NCBI GenBank assembly: GCA_020284085.1
Contig: JACEVL010001161.1
Coordinates: 3,271,344 to 3,335,343, forward strand
Origin: Aporrectodea caliginosa
Taxonomy: Eukaryota > Annelida > Clitellata > Crassiclitellata > Lumbricidae
DNA: 64,000 nt
Direction: 5' to 3'
The notes below the pieces were generated by a model, which ran no database searches, had not been told where the DNA came from, and saw only the letters and a list, made by a program, of their open reading frames with translations. A program made the translations under genes and the position numbers. Positions 35,501 to 46,299 of the stretch are shown here, one piece after another (the first letter of the stretch is position 1; each line of letters starts with the position of its first letter).

Positions 35501-35639
35501 TATAATGGCGCTGTAATAGTTATATAATTATATAACACTACGGATCCTCAATGTGCAGCGAATTAGCACTGTTAACAAAATTCACTCGCCCCAGCTGACA
35601 CCGGGACACCCAAGCATCATCATATCACTCTCGTCTTTA

Positions 35640-36150
35640 AATCACTCCAATAGCCGATAATAATCCCTGAGCGCATCCACTTCAATGTCCTATATCGCTG
35701 GCGTAGGCCTACAACTGCCTAAAATACTCTCAACTAAAGTACCTTCGCGAACTCTTCACAATCCAGGCTATCCAGCCACCCCGCTCTACCCGATCATCCG
35801 ATTCCTCATATCTCACTCTCTCCCTCCCCCAGTCACCACTCGTCTCAATTGAGTTCTTCGACCGATCCAATCACACACTGCACATCGACTCTGGAATGAA
35901 CTCCTCCTGAATTCCGCATATTCTCAGTTTTCCGACAATGGTTACCACCACGCTACCACTCACCCACCGTAATATACCTCAGGCCCCTCAACTTATAACC
36001 TCACAGGCTTCTATACGCCATACTGAAGTCTTACCTCTTAAAGAATCCCACTAATTCATTTGATACTCCAGATTCGAGGCTTACTCGTCCTCAACCAATA
36101 CGAAAGAAACATCCGTAACGCGAGCAACGTAAACCGCATTACAATCCATT
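35640..36150 (+). mobile_element. LINE 3' fragment
   Basis: Broken plus-strand reading HRLWNELLLNSAYSQFS resembles the (R)LWNxLP motif of CR1/L2-type LINE C-termini. It ends near ATTGTAATTGTAATTG repeats. Confidence 0.5.
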
Positions 36151-36159
36151 ACATTGTAA

Positions 36160-36620
36160 TTGTAATTGTAATTGAACATTTGTATAGCGCCACTCAGAGA
36201 TTCAGAGGCGCTCCAGACCCAGGGCTCTAACAAATAAGATAGTCTTCAGCTCTGCAGGCGTTTCAGAAACAGAGGAAGAGACAGGCTGAGGAGCTCAAGA
36301 CGCGATTCATGCGGAAGATGGTCGGACATAAGCAAAGCTTCTGGATTGAGCAGTTGCACCACACATGCGAGGGACAACCAGAAGGCCTCTGGCGGCCGAG
36401 CGCAGAGCAGAGCGACCAGGGAGTGTAGAAACCGAAGTGCATTAGGCCTGTAGGTATGAAGGAGCTACCCCGAGCAGAGAGTTGCGCATAAGTGTAAGAA
36501 TTTTGAATTGAATGCGCTGGGGCACAGGAAGCCAGTGAAGAGTTTCCCGAATTAAGGTAGATATGTGAGAATACTTCGGGAGACCACAAATAAGGTGGGC
36601 GGAAGCGTTAAGAATTGACT
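36160..36620 (-). mobile_element. CR1/L2-like LINE fragment
   Basis: The minus strand reads ETLHWLPVPQRIQFKILTL, then GVAPSYL and LLVVPRMCG, with frame breaks. The tail is GGCGCTATACAAATG with AATTACAATTACA repeats, so it lies tail-to-tail with the preceding fragment. Confidence 0.78.
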
Positions 36621-36735
36621 GAAGATTCTAGAGGTTTAGTGAAGAGAGACTGCAGCATATATATATAATATATATATATATATATTGGGTGTCCCGGTGT
36701 CAGCTGGGGCCAGTGTGATTCTCCTTACAGAGTTT

Positions 36736-36860
36736 ATTTTAGTTATAGTTATAGTTATAGTTAATGGTTTTTTATTTTAGTTATAGTTATAGTTAGTATT
36801 ATTTTTTAGTTATAGTTATAGTTATAGTTAATGCATTTTTATTTTAGTTAATTTTAGTTA
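36736..36860. repeat. TTATAG tandem repeats, left arm
   Basis: Runs of AGTTATAGTTATAGTTA separated by AATG(G)TTTTTTATTTT; mirrored by 38815-38945. Confidence 0.85.
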
Positions 36861-37304
36861 CTACTTAGTTACAATAATTAAGGCTATAAGCAAAATTGTG
36901 CGTATTAACCAAAGTGTATAGAAGGAAAAGTGTGCTCACTCCAGATTTAACACCGTCTTTTTGAGTTTACTTTCGCTAGGTGGCGCCAGTGTAATTTGAT
37001 GTTGGCCTTGAGCCTTATTCGCTATGCTGCACCAAGGCAAATTATTGTTCCGGGAATAGTAAAAACGCTATATCTAATAAAATACCGAAGATAGAGCTAA
37101 ACTGTAAATATGAAACTTGATTAGAATTGAATTATGTACAAATATTTGGCATGTATTTGCTGGTATGAACTTGTTCTATTTAGGTATGGTGGTCTGAAAA
37201 GGTGCTATATAAACAATACATTAAAATATAATAATGGCGTATAATAAACGACTGTAAATAATGTTCATACTTCTTATTTTAGCAGGTATTGTGGCGGCTC
37301 ACAC

Positions 37305-37915
37305 CCGCAACCAGAACGAGTAACCTCAGCCTCCTTAGCAACCAATCCCTTAGCAACCAGCCTCCTTAGCAACGACCGTACTTCACAAACAGCTTCAAGG
37401 CCAGCCTTAGCCCCTTTAGCAGCCAACCTTCTTAGCAACAAGCCTTCTTCGCAACCGGATTCGAGATATTAATACAATGCCTCCTTAGCAACAATCTCCT
37501 TTGCAACTGCACTCCCTAGCAACCGACCTCCTTAGCAACCAGCCTCCTTAACAACCATCTCCGTAGCAACCAATCTTATAAGGAACCAATCTTATAAGGA
37601 ATCAATCTGTTTAGAAACAAGCTTCAAGATCAACTTCATCCTCCTTAGCAACCTGTCTGTTTAACAAACGATCTCCTTAGCAACCATTCTTCTTACCAAC
37701 CAATCTCCTTAGCTATTGGGTGAGCCTAAAAGTTTTTACCAACCAGCCTTAAATTGTAGCAACTAAAATTCATATCAACAAGCTTCAACGTCACCCTGAG
37801 CTTCTTTAGCAACCAGCCTCTAGCCACTAACTTCCTTTGCAACCAGACTCCCTAGCAACCAATCTCCTTAGTGGTTGCAAAGGAGTGCGGTTGCTGAGGA
37901 AAGTGGTTGCTAAGG
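37305..37915. repeat. CCTTAGCAACC minisatellite
   Basis: Some two dozen imperfect copies of CCTCCTTAGCAACCA spaced by 11-25 bp. The last ~50 bp contain the unit inverted (GTGGTTGCTAAGG, GGTTGCTGAGG), so the array ends in a hairpin. Confidence 0.88.
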
Positions 37916-37990
37916 GTTAACATCCATGAATAAACAATAAACATTTATGATTTGGATAGTATGGGTAGTCTGCAGCGAGGCCACTGTTAA

Positions 37991-38325
37991 GTATTTCAGG
38001 AGTGGCCCATAATTGTTGTTGAGGGCCAACAATTAAGTGCACACTGTTATAAACAGTTTTACTGATGTCCTTGGCCCAGGAAAGATAAGTGTGAGAGAAA
38101 AAATTTCTCCGCAATCATCAGAAATGCCACAGTTAGCCAATGTTCCGTATTTCAGGAGTGGCCCTTAATTGTTGTTGAGGGCCAACAATTAAGTGCACAC
38201 TGTTATAAACAGTTTTGATGAAGTCCTTGGCCCAGGAAAAATAAGTGTGAGAGAAGAAATGTCTCTGCTATCATCAGAAATGCCAGTTAGCCAATGTTCC
38301 GTATTTCAGGAGTGGCCCTCGAATT
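37991..38325. repeat. ~156-bp tandem duplication
   Basis: GTATTTCAGGAGTGGCCC starts at 37991, 38147 and 38301. The two full units are nearly identical and the third is cut after 25 bp. Confidence 0.92.
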
Positions 38326-38814
38326 TGGCCCTATTACTCTTCCTACATGAGCGACATCAATGTATCCTTCACATAGTCGTCTTGGGCATAGTCTTCCGGT
38401 TCCAACGATGTATAATTTATGCTTGTCAGAATTTTTCCAAGGTTCTAGAAATTTCTAGCTGACTAACGGTAACATGGTTTATAACGTTACGAATCGCGAA
38501 AGGCCAACATCAATCTACGCTGGCGCCACCTCGCGAAAGAAACTAATGAGAACACAAACGACGCCGTGTTAAAGCCTAGAGTTGGCACACTTTTCCTTCT
38601 ATACATTTTGCGTATTAACACGCTGTTTCACAATTTGTTCAGAGCTTTGAAAACCTTTGAAGCATGGGTGCATTCAGCTTCATGAATACACGAGTTTCCA
38701 AAGTAACTGACAAATTGCATAATAAAATATCGCATTTTCGTTCTTATTTATGTCGGCTCGTCCATATTGCACTTCCTATTTTTATTTTTTGTACTAACGA
38801 AAATAAAGATGAAT

Positions 38815-38945
38815 TTTCGTTAATGTTATTTTCGTTATAGTTATAGTTATAGTTAATGATATTTTTAGTTATAGTTATAGTTATCGTTAATGACATAATT
38901 TTATTTTCGTTAACGAACATTTTCGTTATCGTTATCGTTAACAAG
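38815..38945. repeat. TTATAG/TTATCG tandem repeats, right arm
   Basis: TTCGTTATAGTTATAGTTA and TTATCGTTATCGTTAAC runs, counterpart of the left-arm array. Confidence 0.8.
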
Positions 38946-39035
38946 AATCTGGGGCGAGTGAATTTTGGAAACAGTGCTAAATCACAGCAAATTGAGGATC
39001 CGTAGTGTTATATAATTATATAACTATTACAGCGC

Positions 39036-39036
39036 C

Positions 39037-39114
<78 letters not shown>
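39036..39114. repeat. TA microsatellite
   Basis: About 39 uninterrupted TA units next to the right end of the foldback element. Confidence 0.97.
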
Positions 39115-39116
<2 letters not shown>

Positions 39117-39361
39117 TGGAGTTGCCGAAGTCAACTCTAGTACAAATCAGTGCATGGACGAGAGTGTTGACCGCGTGAGGAGAGAGTGAGTGACGGATGG
39201 TGCGAATTTGGCGTAGGACCTAGAATCCTAGATGATAAGGGCATGTTCGAGAGATACGATTGACATGGTCTGAAAATGAGAGAACTGGATCCATTACAGC
39301 CGACTACGATACAATTATTATACTCCGTTACAAGAACAAAAGTACCAACTATATGTATATA

Positions 39362-39765
39362 TGTGATGCGACATATGAAAAGGGACCACTTAGCCGGTAT
39401 TGGACTTATTCATACCACCATATTCAGCAAAAAATTCTGAAAATAATGATATTATAATGTTACATGCTGGGAGTCAAATTGATTTATCTGTAGATTTTAG
39501 AACGTGAATTACCCGAAATAATTTTTATCATTATTTTCAGAATTTTTTCCTGAATATGGTGGTATGAATAAGTCCAATACCGGCTAAGTGGTCCCTTTTC
39601 ATATGTCGCATCACAACTATGTTACTTCATTGATAGATTGAGGTGCCCTCTAGCGAATGCCAGTGAAAACCCGATTTCGATAGTTTGATGGGTGACCATG
39701 TTCAAACGCCTGTATCTCAGTAACTAAATCCCGCGTTGTGGTCCCTTTTCATATGTCGCATCACA
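39362..39765. mobile_element. MITE with an 89-bp hairpin and three terminal copies
   Basis: TGTGATGCGACATATGAAAA opens at 39362. Arms 39362-39450 and 39527-39615 are reverse complements with one mismatch. The first 28 bp recur inverted at 39738-39765, which is probably the true right end. Both outer ends abut ATATA. Confidence 0.88.
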
Positions 39766-40080
39766 TATATTCATCATTCATACATCCATGCATACAGCCA
39801 TACACGCATACACACATGCGTACGTGTCGTTACGATACGTATACCATATACGTCCATACTACATGCATTTATGTAAGTATAATGTGTAGACCTGAGTATG
39901 TATTGTTTACATACATAAACATCTAAAGAAATATATTACACGTGCATCCATATATGCATAGACCTATAGGTTATCCCTGCCAGCATTTCCATGGGCATTA
40001 GAATGATTAGATGGGATCCATATGGCCTCTATACGGGTCCCATATGGGAATACGGGTCCTATATGCATGGGCTCCATTTG
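39766..40080. repeat. CATA/TACA-rich low-complexity DNA
   Basis: Degenerate TACATACA words, then a GGGTCCCATATGGG-rich stretch at 40015-40080. No gene. Confidence 0.6.
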
Positions 40081-40082
40081 TG

Positions 40083-40180
40083 ATCGTAATCGTACTCGTA
40101 ATCTTCACACTTCTAAAGCGCCACTCGAAAGCCAAGCGCAGGGAACCAGGTTATTTATTCATAAGCGCTGATATGATGTA
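40083..40180 (-). repeat. LINE tail fragment, third copy
   Basis: ATCGTAATCGTACTCGTAAT then TCTAAAGCGCCACTCGAAAG, as in 23778-23850. Confidence 0.65.
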
Positions 40181-40189
40181 TGGGTCTAG

Positions 40190-40295
40190 GACATTACCCC
40201 CGGACATTACCCCCTGCCATTACCCCTCTGCCATTACCCCCCGCCAATTACCCCCGTAGGATATTACCCCCTGCCATTACCTCCCGGCATTTAGT
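40190..40295. repeat. CCATTACCCCC minisatellite
   Basis: Seven imperfect units of (G)CCATTACCCCCTG in about 100 bp. Confidence 0.85.
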
Positions 40296-40600
40296 ATACA
40301 TAGTCTATATTATATACATGTATTTTACATGTATTATATTTATTATTTATATATAATATATATAAATTATATTAATTTATTTGTTAGCTTGTATCTTGTG
40401 TGCCTGCGCTGCTGTTTATATCACTCTAAGTAGCTGACCCCCGGCATTTAATATATATATAGTCTATACATTTATTCACAATATACATATATATTACATG
40501 TATTATATTTATTATTTATTTATAATACTATATTAATATATTTGCATAGATACACATATATACATACATGCACATACATGCATAGGCCTAAGTATACATA
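40296..40600. repeat. AT-rich direct duplication
   Basis: CGGCATTTA, then AGTCTATA and ACATGTATTATATTTATT, occur twice about 155 bp apart (from 40293 and from 40443). Confidence 0.7.
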
Positions 40601-40675
40601 CGTAATTTAGTTAACATGCATACATACGCACATTATCACATAGATACATACATACATACATATACATGCAATCAG

Positions 40676-40850
40676 TTCATATTTTAACTGTATAACTACT
40701 GGGACATTTGTCCTAGTAGTTTTAGGATTTGTCCCAGTAGTTTTGTGATTTTCCCAAGTAATACTCCACTTTCAATGTTAGTTCAAATAACATTGAAAGT
40801 AGTGTAGCAGACTTTGTCCCAGTAGTCCAAATACGTTAAAATATGCACTG
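40676..40850. mobile_element. MITE with CATATTTTAACG-type inverted ends
   Basis: CATATTTTAACTGTATAACT with ACTGGGACA at left, inverted at right (TGTCCCAGTAGT, CGTTAAAATATG). The centre is a 13-bp hairpin, ACTTTCAATGTTA/TAACATTGAAAGT. Confidence 0.78.
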
Positions 40851-41279
40851 CATGCAATCATATATGCATGCATACATATATATATATACGTAGTTTAGTT
40901 AACATGCATACACACATAAGCACATAGGTGCATACGCACATACATGCATACTTTACATACGTATACATAGGCTACACACATAAATACGCACATAATGCAT
41001 ACACGCATACATCATACTCACGTCTGGCGCGGTCAAACGTTAACGAGTGAATACAAGTAATCTCATAATTAGTTAGACAGTTTACATGATGTAACAAGTG
41101 CACCTACATGACTGTATGACCTACGCCCACAGTCTAATGACAGGGTCTTGACTATTATATTGACAATAATATGAGGAAAACATTTATAGGAAGAAAGTTG
41201 TACCCCTATTGATTTTGTATTTGTCTTACGATGTCTGTACACTGGAGTGCGGCTCTTCTGCAACCGGTTTAATAAAGAA

Positions 41280-41660
41280 TATACTTACATACTTACTTGT
41301 TTACTTACTTACTTACTTAGGATCGCCTTGCTGGTACGTGCCTCAATTATTGGCACTGCTCCGGCATACATCAGGGAGTTCTGAGTTCCAGTCTCAAGTG
41401 AGCAGGATCGGCAATTGTTGTGCTTTCTATAGCAGTGGAGATATGCGGGTGCTGCGCTTCCATACTTTAAATCGAGCGCGTCGTGCCTTCTCATGCATTA
41501 GACCAACCTCCTTGGAACAGTCTTCCATTGTATTTACTTATACTGTTGACTCTGTGCTGCAAACATTTTCAAAGTGTCTTAAAACGCACTTGTGCAGGTT
41601 AGTTATATAGCCATGCATGCTGATCTTTTGTGAGGTATTTAAACGCGCTATATAAAGTGT
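41280..41660 (+). mobile_element. LINE remnant and tail
   Basis: A broken reading RRAFSCIRP and TFSKCLKTHLCRL matches LINE C-terminal motifs, followed by CGCGCTATATAAAGTG and ATACATACAT repeats. Confidence 0.55.
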
Positions 41661-41770
41661 CTTGATACATACATAGGCCTACATACGTGCATACATACAT
41701 ACATACATATGCATACATACACATAGGCCTATAGATACATAGATATAAGTATATATATATATATATCGCA
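41661..41770. repeat. CATA microsatellite
   Basis: CATACATA units continuing from the LINE tail, then a TA tract to 41766. Confidence 0.85.
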
Positions 41771-42384
41771 TTCTTTCAAAGTTAAGTCTGGATGAGCTGG
41801 TTGTATACCATAGTCAATTAAATATTGTTCTCTTCGAAATAATGCAGACGCTTTATATAATTTTCTTTGTGAGCTTTCCTTACATACACTGCTCTGCCTC
41901 TGAACAAGACCTGGCTTCAACTCAGTAAGAAATGAGCATTCATTTCTGATCTAATCCCACTCAGCCTTTTCTATTTTGAACGAGCACAGAAGGTCGTACT
42001 TAGCCTCAGAACAATGGTAGGTATAAAGGTGTGTGGAGACTTACTTTTCTTTTCAAATCATATCTCCCACTGCATTAAGTTCACGTTATCCATTCCAGCA
42101 AGTAGGCCTAGACCTAATTTGACGTCCTTCTCTTTGACTGATTTGTAAAACGATTGACTTCAGTCTCTACTGGAGTTATTTCTGCTTCTCTTGAAATGGT
42201 TACTATGGGTGCCTATGGATATGGATGCAGCTCTTATCATGAGCATTGTTTTTTTTATTTTACTATGTCTCGCAATGACTATCGGCTATGTAAATGGTAG
42301 TTGTAGGTCTAAGTCGTCATACATTTGCATTTGTGACAGACACAGAATTAGTCATTATGCTCCCACAGCCTATATCTAAGGATA
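41771..42384. other. Unannotated stretch
   Basis: No gene or repeat recognised. Confidence 0.4.
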
Positions 42385-42597
42385 ATTATAATAATAAATT
42401 TTCGTTTATTCAACAATCCGGTTGAAAAACCGCAACCGGTTACAGTGTACAATTATGCAATTCACAACACACAAATCTTAACTACTAACAGAACAGACAG
42501 CCTGCAAACACAAAGCATATCCGCCCAACGGGTGCTCGAACTCGGTACCTCTCGGTCTCTTTGCCAGATGTTATCCAATGCGCCACGGCCCCCCAAA
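42385..42597 (-). mobile_element. tRNA-derived SINE, second family
   Basis: The minus strand begins GGGGGGCCGTGGCGCATTGG (A box), has ATAACATCTGGCAAAGAGAC (anticodon-loop region) and a B-box-like CCGAGTTCGAGCACC. It ends CTGTAACCGGTTGCGG, GAATAAACGAAAATTTATTA. It lacks the CR1/L2-like tail; the tail resembles 31590-31670. Confidence 0.78.
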
Positions 42598-43092
42598 TTA
42601 TCTCGGGCAAACACATTAATCTCCAGTCGCCTTGATTATTATAACTCGCTTATAGGCCTAGTTGGTATCACACAGTCAAACATGCATAACTGCAAACAGT
42701 ATCAAAATGTTTTGGGTAGAGCCATCGTAATATGAACATTATTTATTTATTTATTTATTTATTTATTGCATCAGACAACAGAACAGATAACAATATACAT
42801 CATGAGAGAAACAGTTCAGTCACTGTGCAACAGGAAGCCAGGAAAAAGCTAAAAGCTTATATCACCCTGGCCCCTAGTACCTGGTTCATTTCAGTCAACG
42901 TTTAGTGTCACACAGATCCAGATTAAATTATACTAACAGGCAGCTGAGTCCGAATAGTTTTAGTATTATACATTGGACATTTCATACATGAAACATTATC
43001 ATCATGATATAGAGCACATAAATCAGAACCAAAGTAAACAGAGACACATTTTATGACAAGATTATGACAAAATTATGACAAAATTATGACAA
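42598..43092. other. Spacer with TTTA and AAATTATGACA repeats
   Basis: TTTA microsatellite at 42738-42766 and three AAATTATGACA units at 43059-43092. Otherwise nothing recognised. Confidence 0.6.
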
Positions 43093-43251
43093 AAGTTTTA
43101 TAGATGACATTGTAACTGCAATCAAATTAGTAACTTGGGTCGGTGAATAGGAACCCAAATTATAACCTGTGCTTAAATCTTTGCTTTGGGTTCCTATTCA
43201 CCGACCCAAGTTACTAATTTGATTGCAGTTACAATGTCATCTATAAAACTT
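43093..43251. repeat. 67-bp perfect hairpin with 25-nt loop
   Basis: Bases 43093-43159 and 43185-43251 are exact reverse complements (core CAAATTAGTAACTTGGGTCG). No mismatch or gap. No TIR-type flank or target duplication seen. Confidence 0.95.
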
Positions 43252-43349
43252 TATGCTTTTAATAACACAAAGTATCAGACAGCGTGAAATCCCATAAAAG
43301 TCTTTTGTAGGATAGTTTGTGTTATTCGTTCTTGATCCTCGAATTCGAG

Positions 43350-43996
43350 AAAGCGCATGGTTGTGCTGGTGCACGTTCCGAAATTCCTGACGGTCGCCAG
43401 TGCATTCATTTATCGTGGACCGGGACGCGTTATATATCGACTGGATGAGAAGCAAAGGCGATCGACGTCAGGTTTGTCGTCGTGCTGTAATGGCGCCGCC
43501 GCTGCCTCTGCCGCTGCATGGCCATTTTTGTGCTTTATTAAATTATTATAATTTTCAGTCGGGAAAGTCGGGTGCGCTCTGTCTGCCTCGAGGTAATTAC
43601 CGGTAGCAGCGAACGAACCTTCCAATTCTGTGGATAACATTATTCGAATCACAGTTGGAATTTTTGCGGAGACGATCAGCTGGATAGTTTACGTCGGGAG
43701 TCGAGGGACACAGTGGGACTTGGGAAGAGTCTTAAAGGAAGAAAAGACTGGGAAAGGTTCTCTATCCGTGCGAAAAGGGAACGGTTTTAGAGCTGCGGGT
43801 GATCGTAGGCATTGTTATTGGTCGATCATCATCATCCAGTGTTCATGCGGAGGCGTCATTTCATTAGAGATGCTGGTCTTTGTGTGTGAAGTCTCGCCAA
43901 CCGTAGGACGGTACTAGGCGTGCCAAGCAGTAGGTACACCGTCGTCTCAGACCCTGGTCCCATCGGTCGGAGGGGTGCCGTGTGCCATACACAGAT
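43350..43996 (+). promoter_or_regulatory. GC-rich CpG-containing region upstream of a candidate first exon
   Basis: A locally GC- and CpG-rich stretch (GTCGTCGTGC, GGCGCCGCCGC, GACGCGTTATATATCG) contrasts with the AT-rich surroundings and looks like a promoter/5' UTR. The overlapping short frames on both strands are typical of CpG-rich DNA and are not called as genes. Confidence 0.4.
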
Positions 43997-44059
43997 ATGG
44001 CTCGATTCGTATCGTCACGACTTTCGGATACAGATTCGTCTTTTGGTGTCTCCCAACAG
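43997..44059 (+). CDS. Candidate first coding exon of an unidentified gene
   Basis: ATG with G at -3 and +4 codes MARFVSSRLSDTDSSFGVSQ and one more Gln, then a consensus donor CAACAG|GTGAGC in phase 0. An in-frame TAG lies upstream. No downstream exon was found, and 21 residues are too few to name a family. Confidence 0.4.
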
Positions 44060-44930
44060 GTGAGCCTTGCACTGCAAGACGTTCATATAATTGGATAGGT
44101 GGCGCATATACGTATAGAGAGTAGGTATGGTAAATTGGTAATGCTTCATTTATTGCTTGACAATATTAACATTAATTTAACAATGTGAACACACTAGTTA
44201 ACCGTGCTTTTGTGTGATACTTAAAATGTGCTATATTACGTTTCCTGATACATAATGCATGCTCACATATTATACAACAAAGAAAGCAAATAGAAAAACA
44301 TACTAGACGAGGATACAGCCTGTCCTGTTGGATGGATCCTAATGTTGGAGGCTGATGAGACAAAGCAAGAAAAGAATCCTTGCAGAGTATATAAGCTGGG
44401 TAAGGAAAATTACAGGAATCTCTCAACTGAAAGAATGTGAAATGAAGTATTACGATAGTCTATGCAGTGTTTTAGTTTTTGAAAAAGAGCTTGGGGTGGG
44501 GTGAGGGGTCGACAGTTTAGGCCTACAGAATACTAAAGTGCATGAACACAGGTCAAAATCTAATGTTGTTAATTTGTTGCACACAAAACAACTGACCACC
44601 CATGGGATATTTTATTGTCCACTTTAAATTTATTTTCACTGCAAATAAGAATTAAAATGATCACACATCTAAATGGGTGTATACAATGGAAAATAGAAAA
44701 CATTATTTACAGGACTATTTCACTTTAAATACAGAAATTATCTAGAACTAGTCCTATGTTTGTAACTTCTCTTCATTTGTAGTAGCCCAGTTGCTTTATT
44801 CAAAGCACTATACCTGCCAGCTTTTTTAGTCATGAAATAACATCTTTTTCTACATTCCATGCTGTAAAAGGCGTTGATGCCATGAAAGCTGGGGTCAAGA
44901 CCTGAGCCCATTATCTTTTTCATCACTTAC
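44060..44930. other. Unannotated stretch, possible introns of two genes
   Basis: Between the plus-strand candidate exon and the minus-strand exon. The minus-strand stretch SFHGINAFYSMECRKRCYFM at 44880-44830 looks protein-like but has no good flanking splice pair. Confidence 0.3.
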
Positions 44931-45112
44931 CTGAGGGAGTTAGAAGAAGAGCGGGGTGGGGTAACTCCTCTGACAACACTGAGTCTCTGAGTCCATTGAT
45001 GAAAGGACAACCTTCCCAGGTAAAGATGTGTAGCAAAGTCTTTGATGGTTTGTTCTTGAGGACAGAATGCCAGTCAACCATGCAGTCTAAGACTAGGCCC
45101 TGCTGCCAGATT
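44931..45112 (-). CDS. Unidentified internal exon
   Basis: The minus strand has acceptor TTCCCTAG|A and donor CCCTCAG|GTAAGTGATG around 182 nt fully open in one frame. It reads IWQQGLVLDCMVDWHSVLKN, ... LLHIFTWEGCPFINGLRD and ELPHPALLLTPSG. The balanced composition and both consensus splice sites argue for a real exon. I do not recognise the family and saw no sibling exon in the window, though neighbours may lie beyond repeats. Confidence 0.55.
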
Positions 45113-45817
45113 CTAGGGAATGAAAAGTAAAGGAAAACAGATAGCAAATGGAAATGAGGATATAGCAGGACTTGGACTAAAGATTAGAAATGATGGGACT
45201 TCATAAATTATAAAAAGAATGGAGATCATTCATTTGTACCTGTTGTTGTCTTAAGAGGGAAGGGAAGATATCAAAATAAAAGTCGATGGTACCCTAATTA
45301 TATCAAGAGGGACAAAGACAATCATGATCAAATGTGTTGAATACATCAGAAAGACCTGTTGAAGAGAATGAGACAATTTGTTTTCTTATATCTACCAAAG
45401 AAATTTGGTTACTATATCCATTAACCCATTGAATGCCAGATATGTTTAGCTGTTGTTCTGGGTCTGCCCAGATACTTTTGGGGTTTGGTCCATTTCACCC
45501 TATAAGACATAGTTGTTGACTTTTGCTTTTATCTCTGGATGCATGGGTTCTATCTATTTTATTTTCTACACTGCCATAGATGAGTTTTAGTTTATTTTCG
45601 GAGAAAGCAAATTATTTCCTTGTCAAGGGTTACATGGTTAGAAAAAGTATTTGAAACTCATGATGGTGACTGATATAGTTGTGAGATTACTGGAATTTAC
45701 TGTAAAAAATTTGAACTTAAGGTCCGAATTCTTCTGGGTGCGATGCACCCGATGAACTTTCTCTGGATGCATTTGCACCTAAGGCTTCCAGAGAGTCGGT
45801 GCCTATGCTATAAGACA
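45113..45817. other. Unannotated stretch
   Basis: No gene or repeat recognised. Confidence 0.4.
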
Positions 45818-46000
45818 GTGTCTCGCAAACTTTTTTCACTCCCGGCACACACAGCAGAGCAAATGTTTTTCGCGGCACATCAACTAAAATTTATTAAAAT
45901 TACAAACCAGCAGCAGTGATTTCAGTTTGTCATATTTTAAGCTTGTCGTTTTAGTCCAGCAATAGCAAACCTAAAGCAGATTTTTAATTGACAAATCATC
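45818..46000. repeat. One-ended hAT-like terminus
   Basis: CAGTGTCTCGCAAACTTTTT followed by CCCGGCACACACAGC resembles CAGTGGTTCTCAAACTTTTT-type hAT ends. No partner terminus was found. Confidence 0.45.
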
Positions 46001-46299
46001 ACTAATGTGATGAATGAGCTTGTTTATGAATATTATTTACTCAAAACGCGGTTCGATAGCCGTGTCAAGCAGACACGCATTTCATAATCCACAATCTGTA
46101 TAGTCGCTTTTTATTTGCGTTTCGATAAACTGGATGGTTTGGTTATCTGTAAATGTTTCCATCTACTCAGTCTACTGTCGTCGTTTCCATCATCTTTTTC
46201 GGTTCTTGCAAAGAATTTATACATTTTTCGGCTAATAAAATAATTCAAGATAATATATCCACATGAATTTTGTAGTGCATTATTAGTTCTATATTTGTG

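Larger units (their letters stand above)
35588..36710. mobile_element. Inserted TIR element inside the left foldback arm
   Basis: A perfect 26-bp inverted repeat pairs 35588-35613 with 36685-36710 (core AGCTGACACCGGGACACCC). The interior holds LINE remnants in both orientations and a TA tract next to the right end. Confidence 0.75.
35501..39042. mobile_element. Large foldback structure with 52-bp perfect outer inverted repeat
   Basis: Bases 35501-35552 are a perfect reverse complement of 38991-39042 (core GGCGCTGTAATAGTTATA). Inward, the block around 36890-37010 is inverted at about 38500-38625 (GGTGGCGCCAG, AGAAGGAAAAGTGTG). TTATAG-repeat stretches lie in both arms. The centre holds a CCTTAGCAACC minisatellite and a 156-bp tandem. 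The left arm is interrupted by a second inverted-repeat element. The right end abuts a long TA tract. Confidence 0.83.

Noticed and set aside
37305..37915. Regularly spaced CTTAGCAACC words as a possible CRISPR-like array
   Set aside because: Unit spacing is irregular, spacers are themselves related, and the setting is eukaryotic; it is a minisatellite.
43357..43917. Overlapping frames on both strands rich in Ala/Arg
   Set aside because: Typical of CpG-rich promoter DNA; no domain and mutual overlap.
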